Part shown: in pieces, positions 24,885 to 35,513 of the stretch | Layout: each line of letters opens with the position of its first letter | Numbering within the stretch: position 1 is the stretch's first letter | Origin: Primulina eburnea | Lineage: Eukaryota; Streptophyta; Magnoliopsida; Lamiales; Gesneriaceae | Assembly: GCF_022965805.1 (NCBI RefSeq) | Contig: NC_133103.1 | Span: 52,588,386-52,652,385 of the forward strand | Direction: 5' to 3' | Length of the DNA stretch: 64,000 nt | Made by a program: the position numbers and the translations under genes | The notes under the pieces: model-generated | The model's database searches: none | What the model was told of the DNA's origin: nothing | What the model saw: only the letters and a program-made list of their open reading frames with translations

Positions 24885-25693
24885 CGAAAGAAAATATATT
24901 TTATATTAAAAAATGAACCAATTTCAATATTATACAACGTGTTATAACAGTAGAAAAGTAGAGGTTTTGAGAAACTCCAGTTGACAAAATGTTGGAGATT
25001 AGGTACATTGCATGTGTAAATGTCAATTTCCATTCAATAAATTACAATTAAAACGAATTAATTATTATTCAATGCATGTCATTATATAGTTGGAAGCAAT
25101 AGTCAATTAAATTAATTATTTTTAGCCCAATAACTTTATATTTAGAAATAAATGGCTATCGTTAATGTAATTTAAACCTACATTTGACGAATTATGAACT
25201 ATGAGTGAACTTTACTCCCACTCCAATTAATTAATATGTAGAGTTTAGGCATCCGCATCCGTCGGAATTAATCCATGTTAATAACTCTCCATCTCATCAA
25301 AAATGATGGGGTCCACGAGCCACATATTCATTACATTAACACTTCCCCATTATTAACACACACCCATATTCATTTAATTTCAACTTTCATTATTTATGGG
25401 TCCCACTATCCACTTACTCACTTATTTTTTATTTTTAATTATTTCAATATCTTTCTAATATTTTTAAAATTTTACAACAACTATTACTAAAAATAAGTAC
25501 TATTATTATTTTACAAATAACTTCATTCCAATATTCATTAAAATATTATTAAGAAACGAAAAAAAATTGGAATCTTTTTTTTTTGAAATATTATTCAACA
25601 CAATCTCTTTAAAAATACCACAAAATACAATGAAAACGAATTACGATAATTGAAAAGAGAATTACATCAATAAAAAATTACATATTCCATTTT

Positions 25694-25799
25694 GCGACGG
25701 TTTTTTAAAAACCGTCGCCGATTGCAATTTTTTTTTAAAGAAATTCGAAAGATGCGACGCTTTTGAATTTGCGACGGTTTTTGAAAAACCGTCGCAAAT
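25694..25799. repeat. Two GCGACGG...CCGTCGC palindromes
   Basis: GCGACGGTTTTTTAAAAACCGTCGC (25694-25718, written here as arms GCGACGG and CCGTCGC) and a second, longer palindrome at 25768-25799 whose arms read TTTGCGACGGTTTTT. A third half-motif GATGCGACGC lies between. Such hairpins are common in non-autonomous plant DNA transposons. Confidence 0.75.
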
Positions 25800-25867
25800 T
25801 TCGGATTAACGGCGTTCATTCTGATGAATTTTTCTGCTGACTTGGCACAAAAAATTAATAACACCTC

Positions 25868-25932
25868 CACCCACATTGGTGCTTTAATGTTAATGGGTGT
25901 TAATAACACCCATTAACATACCAATGTGGGTG
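25868..25932. repeat. Nested palindrome with 13-bp outer arms
   Basis: Outer arms CACCCACATTGGT and ACCAATGTGGGTG enclose an inner palindrome (25889-25917) with arms GTTAATGGGTGTT. Probably the core of a small foldback element. Confidence 0.8.
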
Positions 25933-26077
25933 CCCTTAGACATACATAAAATTCATTGATTCAATTTTATATTATTAAATTAAATAAAAATGAATTAAAA
26001 AATATATAATTTGTTTAACAATCTCATGTTCAATTTAATTATCGAATCAAACTGATAAATGGTGTTTAAGAAGAAGA

Positions 26078-26257
26078 GTATGTCTTTTGTGAGACGGTTT
26101 TATGAATCTTTATTTGTGAGACAGGTCAACCCTACTTATATTCACAATAAAAAGTAATATTTTTAGCATAAAAAGTAATATTTTTTTCATGGATGATCTA
26201 AATAAGAGATCCGTCTCAAAAATACGACACGTGAGATCGTTTTACACAAATTTTTGC
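26078..26257 (+). mobile_element. Foldback MITE, orientation A
   Basis: Near full length with GTGAGACGGTTTTATGA at the start and GTGAGATCGTTTTACAC at the end. Confidence 0.8.
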
Positions 26258-26541
26258 ATAAGAAAACAATATCATACATTGGACATTTTTCGATCGGGTT
26301 TTCGTTGTTAAGAGATATATCAATTCAACACATGTGGCTAATGAAACGGGACATCAATTGGTTCGACGTGCCCTAACTTAGAAAAAGTTTAGTAGGGATT
26401 ATCCTACTTGTTTTTCTGAAATTGTATCTAAAGATTTAAAGTTTTCGTTTTAATACAATTTCATTATCAAAAAATAATAATAATAAAATAGTTGGGAATT
26501 TTTAGATTGATGCATGAGATTGATCTATTTTAGAAAAAATA

Positions 26542-26743
26542 AAAAAAATTGAAAAAATGAAAATCATATGAATCACGTGTATTTGAAAGATCTAATTAAT
26601 TTCTAAAAAAAATTGAAAATTAAAATTTTTAGATTGATGCATGGGATTGATCTATATAATTTTAATTTTCAATTTTTTTTAGAAATTAATTAGAACATTC
26701 AAATACACGTGATTCATATGATTTTCATTTTTTCAATTTTTTT
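26542..26743. repeat. Near-perfect inverted repeat, 86-bp arms, 30-bp loop
   Basis: 26542-26627 pairs with the reverse complement of 26658-26743. By eye only about four positions differ (GATCTTTC against GAACATTC). The loop reads TTTAGATTGATGCATGGGAT and more, and a near copy of the loop (ATGCATGAGATTGATCTAT) lies just outside the left arm at about 26503-26528. Confidence 0.9.
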
Positions 26744-26793
26744 CTTTTTTTCTTTGAAGGCCAAATTATTTTAGATACAATTAAATATTAAAG

Positions 26794-26930
26794 ACAAAAA
26801 CTTCTGTGAGATGATCACACGAGTCATATTTTATGAGATGAGTATGTTAAGAATATTACTTTTTATTGTGAATATCGGTAGAGTTGATCCGTCTCACAGA
26901 TCAAGAGACTGTTTCACAAAAAATCTACTT
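26794..26930 (-). mobile_element. Foldback MITE, short, orientation B
   Basis: Starts GACAAAAACTTCTGTGAGAT and ends GACTGTTTCACAAAAAATCTAC. About 40 bp of the middle is missing. Confidence 0.75.
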
Positions 26931-27854
26931 AATATTTAATAAACTTTTTTTCAATTTTTTTTCTCACGCTAAAACATTTGTGAAATCGAATGAGATTCAG
27001 TGTGGTAAATTTTTTATCTATACAATATTGAGTTGATTAATATAAATAATATGAGAGCCAATAATTGAATAAATAATAAAATTATCATAGTTGATAGTGA
27101 TGATTAAGACTAATCTTTTTATTTAAGTCAATTTTATAATACATTTTTTAAAATATTATATAATTTATTATATGCACCAACATTGGTATTCTGTAAGTTG
27201 ATATAGTTATAAACATGCCACGTAATTACGAATACCCCCTCCTCCCAACTTTTAATTCTTTAAATAAAATAATCAAATGTCACGTCGACATAAATGGCTT
27301 TATTAAATCAAAATTAATTTTGTTGACAAGACAAGACATAAGAAAATGATTTAAGACAAAGTATTTTCTCGAAAAATATTAAACTAAACAGAATCAAACG
27401 TTACCTTGCACGAAATATATGATAAAATATTAAGAATTTATTCGGAAATAGCCACACGATGCATCTACATTTAATAAAATAGCTGCCACCGCAAAAGTTT
27501 GTTGAATTAGATAAGGTTTATTTTATATAGAAAATTGTCTTTTGTATTTGAGATATTACAAAACTCATAATATAAGAAAAAAGTTATTAAAAAAAATAAA
27601 ATAAAAAATTTGACTAACATCTTATGTCTAGTTACTGTCTATATTATAAAGCATCTGAGCATTATATTAACTAATTTTTGTGTCTTTTGGTGTAATATCA
27701 TATATTTTCAAAAATATTTTGAATTTATTAAAGTGTTTATTTCTTTTTATCTGATTATATAATCACATTTTAGATATCATTCATAATAAAACAAATATAA
27801 TGATACTTATTCCAAATATGTGCGCCAGATAGTATTAAGATTTATTCATCATCG
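26931..27854. other. Intergenic, no gene seen
   Basis: AT-rich spacer without open frames of interest. Confidence 0.5.
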
Positions 27855-28035
27855 GATTCAATAATTGTTCTTGTCAATAAGGCAATCGATACTTGATGTT
27901 TGGATGTTGTACAATTTAAAATATTAAAGTCACATTATTATTAATAGCTATATATAACTTTTAGCAAAACGTTAAAAGTTTGATTCTACTATTCCGAAGT
28001 TACATGTTTGATTCTCTTGAGTTGTTGCAAGTAAG
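27855..28035 (+). mobile_element. Older TRIM-family copy, partial
   Basis: Resembles the intact copy to its right: TTCAATAATTGTTCTTGTCAA matches the LTR start, AGCTATATATAACTTTTAGC the late LTR, and ACATGTTTGATTCTCTTGAG the internal B-box region. Strongly diverged. The younger element sits immediately at its 3' side. Confidence 0.55.
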
Positions 28036-28040
28036 GTCCT

Positions 28041-28349
28041 TGTTGGGTGCAATAATTGTCCTTGCTTGGTAGAGCGATCGAACCATGATGTTTGTACTGT
28101 TGTAGCTTTTGATAAAGCGGTAAGCACTCGGTCTTACAATTAGTATCAGAGTCAAGGTCATGGGTTCGATTCCCATTGATTGCAAGGAGTGTAATTATTG
28201 GGAGGGAGATTGTTGGGTGCAATAATTGTCCTTGCTTGGTAGAGCGATCGAACCATGGTGCTTGTGCTGCTGTGCGGTTTAAAAGATTTGAGTTGCACCG
28301 TTACCACTAGTTATAGCTTTTGTTAAAGCGGTAAGCACTCGGTCCTACC
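28041..28349 (+). mobile_element. Very small TRIM retrotransposon with target duplication
   Basis: Left LTR 28041-28138 (98 bp) and right LTR 28211-28349 (139 bp) both start TGTTGGGTGCAATAATTGTC; the left one lacks about 55 bp internally. LTR ends are TTACA and CTACC. The 72-bp interior starts with TATCAGAGTCAAGG (degenerate initiator-Met primer site) and ends in the purine-rich ATTGGGAGGGAGAT. GTCCT precedes (28036-28040) and follows (28350-28354) the element as a perfect 5-bp target duplication. The interior also holds GGTTCGATTCC (28163-28173), a good pol III B-box. No protein is encoded. Confidence 0.82.
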
Positions 28350-28473
28350 GTCCTTAGACGAAATTTCATATCGTCAAACCACATGAGAGATGTTGGACAT
28401 TTAAATGAACGTATATCAATCTCTTGTGACGTGTTTTAAAGCCGTGATGCATTTGGTTTATTGAAATATGAAT

Positions 28474-28525
28474 TGTTTGGTGCAAAAATTATCCTTGTTA
28501 AAGAACGATTGATACATGCATGACG
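28474..28525 (+). mobile_element. Third TRIM-family fragment
   Basis: TGTTTGGTGCAAAAATTATC and the following AACGATTGATACATG match the first 50 bp of the LTR at 28041 with several substitutions. Confidence 0.5.
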
Positions 28526-29114
28526 AGGTTTACGAGGAGTTGTACGTTTGCAAAGTCGTGACAATCTAAGAAAGATTTATCCATAGATTAGGCCATCTTG
28601 GACAGCGGTGAAGCCACTATTCGAGAGGGCTAGCTAGCCTTAGTCTCAGCAAAGCTTAGCAAGGTGAGTTCCCAACAAAAATTTGTGATCATGTGTCGTG
28701 TTGTGTGTGCTATGTTTTGAAAGAGAATTTAGTAAATTCATTCATCTTGCACTCGGTGTTGTCTTTTTTTTTTTTGTTTATTAATACATATTCACATCGA
28801 TTAATACAATACAAAGGTATTTCAAATGTTTTTTTCTTGACAAATCTTGACATTTGACCCTAGACGAAAATACCATTATATCGAGACTTGAGAACATGGA
28901 ACTTAAATCACCTCTTGCATGTAACATTGGTCTTAGGAAAACATTTCAGGCAAGTTTTACAAGAATTGGGACATTGTGAAATGACAAGAACATCCTTCGA
29001 CATAGAAATGGTTTACCACGACGACAGACACAATGCAACGCTATAGGTAGAGCTTGGAACTGTATACTCACATGGCTTGTAATGAGATTTAATGGCATCA
29101 CATGTTACCACTAT

Positions 29115-29174
<60 letters not shown>

Positions 29175-29812
29175 GTGTGTATATATTTGTGTGTGTGTGC
29201 ACGTGGCGTGTATGAATGTATAGATACTCGTCTTCGGATATGATACGAGTGCCATGCAAAAATATATCGACTCCATGATATAATTAAGTATGCACCTCAA
29301 AGTCATATTCTATGAAGCTAGAGATGTTAATTCTCACAAATTGTCGATATAAAATCAGTAATTTAATTAATTATTAAAGTTTCAATTGGTGTTTTTAAAT
29401 CCCAAATCCTGGTTTATCACTTTTTTTGACCTAATATCCAAAATTTCGATTCTGTTTTTTTTTTTAAAAAAAAAAAGAAGAAGAAGATAAGCAAATTTTA
29501 TTCGATTAAAATAAACACTTAATTTGATGAGAAATAATGCTTACGGGCGTAATAACAAAATTTATACAATATGCAATTTTCATCATGAAAAAGCCATATA
29601 TATCATGTCATTTAACCCAAGCACATGTGGACTCAATAAAGAACAAGCATCTCGAGTAAATTTATTATAAACCTCGTTTATTTTAATTAGTTACAATAAA
29701 GTACACTTTAAATTACACTAAATGCTATCTAATTCTTTAATTATTCAATAAAAAAAGCTCTCTAATCCAAATTTTGTATGTTGTCTCTGGCACGCATGAA
29801 CCAATGTTCATC
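28526..29812. other. Intergenic, no gene seen
   Basis: Contains an AT/GT microsatellite at 29118-29200. The frame at 29013-29306 on the minus strand is driven by that microsatellite. Confidence 0.5.
29118..29170. repeat. (AT)n microsatellite followed by GT repeats
   Basis: An uninterrupted AT tract followed by two short GTGTGTGT runs. Confidence 0.95.
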
Positions 29813-30052
29813 TGTTGGGATTTGCTTAAAATAAATTAGTTTATTTTTAGAAAGTTTAGCTAATAAATTCCGTTTCTTTAGGAACGCTTAGTTGGTTGAT
29901 TTATTCAAAGTAGTTGGAGTAATTGACTCCATTTCTTTCTCCTAGTTTGTTATGCTGTACGGCTTTATAAAGCCATATTCTACCTTCAATAAATTAAGCA
30001 ATTAGTCCCATTTTCTTTTGTCATTCTTTTCTATCACAACTCTTTTTCAACA
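29813..30052 (+). repeat. 5' LTR of the copia element
   Basis: 240 bp with TG...CA ends (TGTTGGGATTTGC at the start, TTTTTCAACA at the end). GGCTTTATAAAGCC near 29960 is a probable TATA region and CAATAAATTAAG near 29987 a probable polyadenylation signal. Confidence 0.85.
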
Positions 30053-30054
30053 TT

Positions 30055-30067
30055 TGGTATCAGAGCC
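30055..30067 (+). other. Primer-binding site (initiator tRNA-Met)
   Basis: TGGTATCAGAGCC, two bases after the LTR, is complementary to the 3' end of initiator tRNA-Met, the usual copia primer. Confidence 0.9.
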
Positions 30068-30121
30068 AGGTTGATAGGGTCTGATTAAATTAGAAAGCAG
30101 TAGCTCTCTACGTGATTAAGG

Positions 30122-30907
30122 ATGGCAACAGAAAGCTCATTTGTACAACCAGCTGTACCGAAATTTGATGGACACTATGATCACTGGGCAATGCTCATGG
30201 AAAATTTTCTAAGATCCAAAGAATATTGGATGGTCGTGGAGATAGGGGTACCTGCAGCAGCAGAAGGTGGAACCTTATCAGAGGTAGAGAAGAAACATAT
30301 TGAGGATCAAAAGCTGAAAGACTTGAAGGCTAAGAATTATCTATTTCAAGCTTTAGATCGATCAATTCTGGAGACGATTCTTAATAAAGATACAGCCAAG
30401 AGTATATGGGATTCAATGAAGCATAAATTTCAAGGTGCAACAAGGGTGAAAAATGCACATCTGCAAGCTCTAAGTAAAGAGTTTGAGATTCTCGAAATGA
30501 AGACTGGTGAATCTGTCAATGAATACTTTGCTCGCACTCTCACAATAGCTAACAAGATGAATGCAAATGGAGAGAAGAAGTCAGATGCTGAAGTGGTCTC
30601 GAAAATCTTGAGATCAATGACCTCAAAATTCAATTATGTTGTATGTTCTATTGAGGAATCTAAAAACACAAGTATTTTAACTATTGATGAACTGCAGAGT
30701 AGTTTATTGGTGCATGAGCAGCGAATAAACATGACTTCATTGGCTGAGGAAGCACAAGCCTTGAAGATTTCTGTCGGCGAACAATCTTGTGCAAGAGGTC
30801 AAGGCCGCATTAGTTATCGAGGAAGAGGAAGGGGCAGAGGGAGACAGAGTTTTGATAAATCCACTGTAGAATGCTACAAATGTCACAAGCTAGGACATTT
30901 CCAATAG
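30122..30907 (+). pseudogene. copia gag, ended by a stop in the zinc knuckle
   Basis: 261 codons from ATG 30122. The start (VPKFDGHYDHWAMLMENFLR) and the helical UBN2-type gag core are intact. A basic RGRGRGR segment precedes the zinc knuckle C-Y-K-C-x4-H. The reading frame hits TAG at 30905-30907 just before the last cysteine of the knuckle, then continues open in the same frame, so a single substitution (probably TGG to TAG) separates gag from pol. Confidence 0.88.
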
Positions 30908-32888
30908 GAATGTTCAAGCAAAGTAGCAAACTATGTCGAAACTCGAGAGGAAATGTTGCTGATGGCATTCCTTGATGCAAAGGATGACAATAAAGAGGAT
31001 ACATGGTTTCTTGATTCAGGTTGCAGCAATCACATGTGTGGAAAGAAGGAGTAGTTCATTGATTTTGATAAAAGTTTTGCTGATACAGTGAAGCTAGGTA
31101 ATAATGCAAGCTTAGCAGTGACTGGAAAGGGAAATGTAAGATTGCAAGTGGATGGTATGGTGCAAATTATCACTGGAGTATTTTATGTACCAGAATTAAA
31201 GAATAATCTGTTGAGCATTGGTCAGTTGCAAGAGAAAGGGCTGGCCATTCTGTTTCAATATGATAGATGCAAGGTTTATCACTCAGAGAAAGGTTTGATC
31301 ATGGATACGAAGATGGCTGCAAATCGAATGTTCAAGCTACATGCGGTAACTGCACCGCCTGCCTGTTTCAGCACAATCACAGAAGCATAAGTTCAGCTTT
31401 GACATTACAGATATGGGCACTTAAGTTATAATGGTCTAAAGACACTTCAGCAAAAGAACATGGTGAACGGCTTGCCAGAACTTGGTTCTTCATTTGAGAT
31501 TTGCAAGGACTGTATGGTGGGAAAGCAGCAACGGATGTCATTTCCAAAGAAAAGTACTTGGAGAGCAACAAAAATTCTTCAACTGATTCATGCTGACATT
31601 TGTGGGCCAATCACACCGGCTTCAAACAGTGGGAAAAGGTACTTGATTACTTTCATTGATGACTTTAGCAGAAAAGTTTGGGTGTATTTTCTGTTAGAAA
31701 AAGCAGAAGCCTTTGTCATTTTTAAAAGTTTTAAAGTTCGTGTTGAGAAAGAATCAGATTTGGCTATTAAGTGGTTTGCGAACTGATCGAGGAGGCGAGT
31801 TCACATCACATGAATTTACAAAATTCTGTGATGATAATGGCATTCAAAGACAATTGACAGCAGCTTATACACCGCAACAGAACGGAGTTGCTGAACGGAA
31901 AAACAGGACCATTATGAATATGGTACGCAGCATGCTCTCTACAAAGAAAATTCCAAAAACCTTCTGGCCTGAAGCAGTCAGTTGGACAGTACATGTCCTA
32001 AACCGAAGTCCAACACTTGCAGTTAAAGATCGAACTCCAGAAGAAGCTTGGGGTGTAACCAAGCCATCAGTTGAGTATTTCCGTATCTTTGGGTGCATTT
32101 CTCATGTTCATGTATCTGATTCTAAAAGAACTAAACTCGACGATAAGAGCATAAGTTGTGTATTGTTGGGGGTTAGCGAAGAGTCAAAAGCTTATAGACT
32201 CTATGATCCTAATTCAAAGAAAATTATAATAAGTAGAGATGTTGTGTTTGAAGAAGATAAGGCTTTGAATTGGGATCAGAAGTGTGAAAATGCTGGTGTG
32301 TGTGATTTGGAATGGGGAGATCAAGAAAATTATGCAGCTGAACCTGATGAAAGGGAAGAAGAAGGAGAATCTGAAGTTGTTACCAATGTAGAGAATTCTG
32401 CCTCCGATGTCTCAACTGGTGATAATCTTCCATGTACAAATGCAGGGAGAAATAGGATACAACCAGCCTGGATGCGAGACTATGAAACTGGAGAAGGGTT
32501 TTCCGAAGATGAAACTGAAGCCTACTTTGTGATGTCTGCAGCTGATGACCCTGTGTTGTTTGACGAAGCTATTAAAAGTGAAAAGTGGAGTAGAGCAATG
32601 GATGCAGAAATGGAGGCAATACAGAAAAATGATACATGGGAATTGACAGAATTACCAAAAGGAGCAAAGAAAATAGGAGTAAAGTGGGTTTATAAGACCA
32701 AGTTTAATGAGATTGGAGAAGTGGATAAATACAAGGCTAGACTTGTAGTGAAGGGGTACTCACAGCAGTATGGAGTCGACTACACTGAAGTATTTGCACC
32801 AGTTGCACGTATGGAAACAATTAGAATGGTTGTGGCATTTGCAGCTCAGAGAGGATGGATTATCTACCAATTGGACGTGAATGCAATT
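30908..32888 (+). pseudogene. copia pol remnant (protease, integrase, start of RT)
   Basis: Protease shows FLDSGCSNHMCG. The GAG-pre-integrase zinc region, then integrase with its D-D-E residues (HADICGP, TDRGGEF, NGVAERKN), follow. Reverse transcriptase begins at GVKWVYKTKFNEIGEV and ends after QLDVNA. Disruptions are in-frame stops at 31052, 31388 and 31400 and a one-base insertion near 31775-31783 that shifts the frame before TDRGGEF. From there the frame is open to 32891. An acidic linker between integrase and RT is intact. Confidence 0.9.
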
Positions 32889-33489
32889 TGATAACATATT
32901 ACCAAAATCACACTCTAAGCAAATATACAAGACCATAAAAATAATTTTCTTTTATAACATTTATTTTATGCAATATTAGATAGTGAAGATAAACTAAACG
33001 ATCTCAATCTCATCCAAATTTAAATTAGGTAATTGTCAACTTTCAACCTCCAAAACAAAAATTAATTTTTTTTTGGGCAGATTTCACCTTCAAATCAAAT
33101 CAAATTAAATTAATATTTTGCTTTCTTTTATATTTTTAGTTTGTGTCATTTCCCAATTATAAAAACTAAAAGTGAATTTTTGTTCAATAAAAGAAATTAT
33201 CTAAAAGAATTGTTTTAATATTTTTAAATGTGTAGAATATATTTGATATTCTTAAATCAGTAGTAAAATAATTTTAAAATATAATTATCGATTATATTAT
33301 AATTATTTCCAACATTAAAATATAATTTATTTATGGGAAATTATTATTTAAAAAAAATTAAAAGGATAATAAAATTTGAATAGATCTGAAAATAACATAG
33401 AAATTTAATAAAATATCAACGTCCTAACATTTACTTGCACACAGTGAAAATGAACAAAGTCTAGTACTAATGAAATTAGCTCAACCTCT
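32889..33489. other. Upstream region of the DUF1645 gene
   Basis: AT-rich non-coding sequence between the copia break point and the TATA box. No repeat recognised. Confidence 0.5.
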
Positions 33490-33490
33490 T

Positions 33491-33498
33491 TATAAATA
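33491..33498 (+). promoter_or_regulatory. TATA box of the DUF1645 gene
   Basis: TATAAATA lies 64 bp upstream of the ATG, which would place the transcription start about 30 bp downstream with a leader of about 30 nt. Confidence 0.6.
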
Positions 33499-33554
33499 AT
33501 TTGTCAGGCCAACTCCCATAAACCAACCCTTTTCTTCACAAATCAAACAAGAAA

Positions 33555-34304
33555 ATGGTCTCCCTAAAAACCCTCAAAACCACCCCCGAAAAATCCGTTC
33601 ATTCGAGTTCGAGTTCGAGTTCGAATTCGTGCCCCCGTGTTTCCTTTTCCACGGAGCTTCTTGTTGGGAAAAACTACTCCTCATTATATCCAGATCCCAA
33701 GGATGAAGAAGAAGGTTATAGTAATGATTCCGAACCACAAAGAACACCGAGTAATGGAGAATTCGAGTTTCTCTCCGGTGGCCTGACTAACATGAGAGCC
33801 GCAGATGAACTCTTCTGCGAGGGGAAGCTGCTGCCCTTTTGGCAAATGCAGCGATCAGATCATTATAAACTCAACAAGATCAGCCTAAATTCAGAGAATC
33901 TCGAAAAGGGTTTTGCAAAAGCCGAGCAAGTCGACAAGGAGGCTAGCAGAATCAGCTGGTTTCTTGATGATGATCCCTCCCCTAGACCCCCCACATGCAC
34001 CGTTCTTTGGAAAGAGTTGCTGAGTTTGAGGAAACAGCGTGCCTCGCCTCTTTCTTCTTCTTCTTCTTCTTCTTCATCCTCGTCGCGAAGCTCGAAAAAC
34101 GAAAATCCGTCGGCAGATGGAGGCAAAGAAATGGGTGGGAATAAAGAGAAAGTAGTTGTGAAGAGGATTAAGCGAGTAGCGGAGAGAACAAGATCTGTTA
34201 GCAGCATCAGAATAAGGCCGGTGTTTAATCTGGCTGTATGCACACAAAGGAAGAACAACGTGTCTCCCTTGTTTAACTCAAGAAAAGTGAATTTGGAGAG
34301 GTAA
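33555..34304 (+). CDS. DUF1645 family protein
   Basis: Single exon, 249 residues, start ATG at 33555 in AAGAAAATGG context. Family features are visible in order: VSFSTELL near the N-terminus, FEFLSGGLTNMRAADELFCEGKLLPF at about residues 70-96, SWFLDDDPSPRPP.CTVLWKELLSLRKQR in the middle, and a basic C-terminus (KVVVKRIKRVAERTRSVSSIRIRPV). The ADELF..GKLLP and VLWKELL..K/RKQR motifs are typical of DUF1645 proteins, which include rice proteins linked to grain size and stress; the biochemical role is unknown. Two serine runs are coded by AGT/TCG and TTC repeats (33601-33625; 34048-34090) and are likely length-variable. No signal peptide or membrane helix; the basic C-terminus may act as a nuclear signal, which is inference. 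Confidence 0.88.
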   Translation: MVSLKTLKTTPEKSVHSSSSSSSNSCPRVSFSTELLVGKNYSSLYPDPKDEEEGYSNDSEPQRTPSNGEFEFLSGGLTNMRAADELFCEGKLLPFWQMQRSDHYKLNKISLNSENLEKGFAKAEQVDKEASRISWFLDDDPSPRPPTCTVLWKELLSLRKQRASPLSSSSSSSSSSSRSSKNENPSADGGKEMGGNKEKVVVKRIKRVAERTRSVSSIRIRPVFNLAVCTQRKNNVSPLFNSRKVNLER

Positions 34305-34518
34305 AAAATTAAGATGGTCGTCATTTTCTGTAAAATTAATTGCCGTTTTCATTTCACGGTTTTATGTGTATTTTTTTGGGGAGATCACATATATATAAAT
34401 ATGTTAATTAATTGAGGATGTAGCATGATCGCGGGAAAACGTTGTGTGTTTTAAAAAGTTACACTTAAAGTTCATGAATTTATAAGAAATTCAGGTTCTT
34501 ATAATAAAATAAAGTTCA

Positions 34519-34519
<1 letters not shown>

Positions 34520-34586
<67 letters not shown>

Positions 34587-34600
34587 ATATATATTTATGT
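34520..34600. repeat. (AT)n microsatellite, interrupted
   Basis: About 50 bp of pure AT repeat followed by TATTTATAT variants. Confidence 0.95.
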
Positions 34601-34660
34601 TATTTTTTAAGATTGATTGAAGAATATGTTGCATCAATCAGTCACATCATCCATTTATTA

Positions 34661-34763
34661 CAAAACTTGTGTGAGACAGTCTCACGGGTCGTATTTTGTG
34701 AGACGGATTTCTTATTTGAGTCGTCTATTAAAAATTATTATTTTTTATACTAAGATTGTTACA
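34661..34763 (-). mobile_element. Foldback MITE, truncated, orientation B
   Basis: Only the left half (CAAAACTTGTGTGAGACAGTC to ACTAAGATTGTTAC) is present. The sequence then changes to unrelated DNA. Confidence 0.8.
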
Positions 34764-35513
34764 TGAAGAACTAACTAGCTCTAGGGGAAGGATCACTACG
34801 GATTTTTATTGAAAAGGGATTTACAAAATGTCTACGTAACATGGAATGTGGCTGAAATTAAAGATTTTTGAAGAGGTTAGGCAGTTTCTACGTTTTTTTA
34901 TATCAAAATATTAGCTAATAAAGTTGCACTAAAAAAATTATCTATTTATTCTACTGTAAATCATTGTATTCTTTGTGTTTTATTTTCCGTTAATTATTAA
35001 CATTTTAATTATTAAGATAAGTTTTGGAATTTAGTTCTAATAATCATGTATGAATTAAGATTCCAATGCTTAATTGCATGCATAACATATTATATATCCC
35101 AATAATTATAGACAAATCGAGTAATTGTGGTCCTTTATGTATTGAATTCTTCAAAAACTCTACCGACTCTCATTGCCTTTAGGGACACAAAATCGTCTAC
35201 TTTAAGCTATCTCTCTCTTAAAGGATTGATTGCTGATTATCGACCTCAATCGAGTGTCGCATAGTAGAGGAGAATCCAAACCAATCGGTGTGTCCAATCT
35301 ACTATTTTGAGTGTTGACGTGGAACGGAAACTGGAACCAGACACGTCAACAGAATTTCCCATGTCTCGTCAAACATTTTCGGTGTCATATAAACATTTTG
35401 ACGGAAATGAAAATAAAAAATGTAAGTTAGTCATTAAAATAATGAATTGGATGATAATGAGGCCAATTTTTTATTTTATTTATTTTTGCAAATTGATATT
35501 GATACAGTTATGA

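Larger units (their letters stand above)
24885..26077. other. Intergenic with hairpin-forming sequences
   Basis: AT-rich apart from the GCGACGG hairpins and the nested palindrome annotated separately. The frame at 25275-25490 is low complexity. Confidence 0.45.
29813..32888 (+). mobile_element. Truncated Ty1/copia retrotransposon
   Basis: 5' LTR, primer-binding site, gag and the protease-integrase part of pol are present in the canonical copia order. The sequence breaks off inside the first part of reverse transcriptase, directly after the QLDVNA motif. The catalytic YVDD box, RNase H, polypurine tract and 3' LTR are missing. It cannot transpose on its own. Order PR-IN-RT places it in Ty1/copia rather than Ty3/gypsy. 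The truncation point lies about 600 bp upstream of the DUF1645 gene. Confidence 0.93.
34305..35513. other. 3' and intergenic region
   Basis: Contains the AT tract at 34520-34600 and a truncated foldback MITE. The open frame at 35307-35513 has no recognisable feature. Confidence 0.45.

Noticed and set aside
28160..28190. Possible tRNA gene from GGTTCGATTCCC
   Set aside because: Only the T-arm-like B-box is present. There is no acceptor stem, D-arm or anticodon arm, and it lies inside the TRIM.
29013..29306. 97-codon minus-strand frame
   Set aside because: About a quarter of it is a repeating Ile-Tyr run from the AT microsatellite.
33863..34324. 153-codon minus-strand frame with an acidic run
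   Set aside because: The acidic run is the antisense of the serine-coding TTC repeat in the DUF1645 gene.
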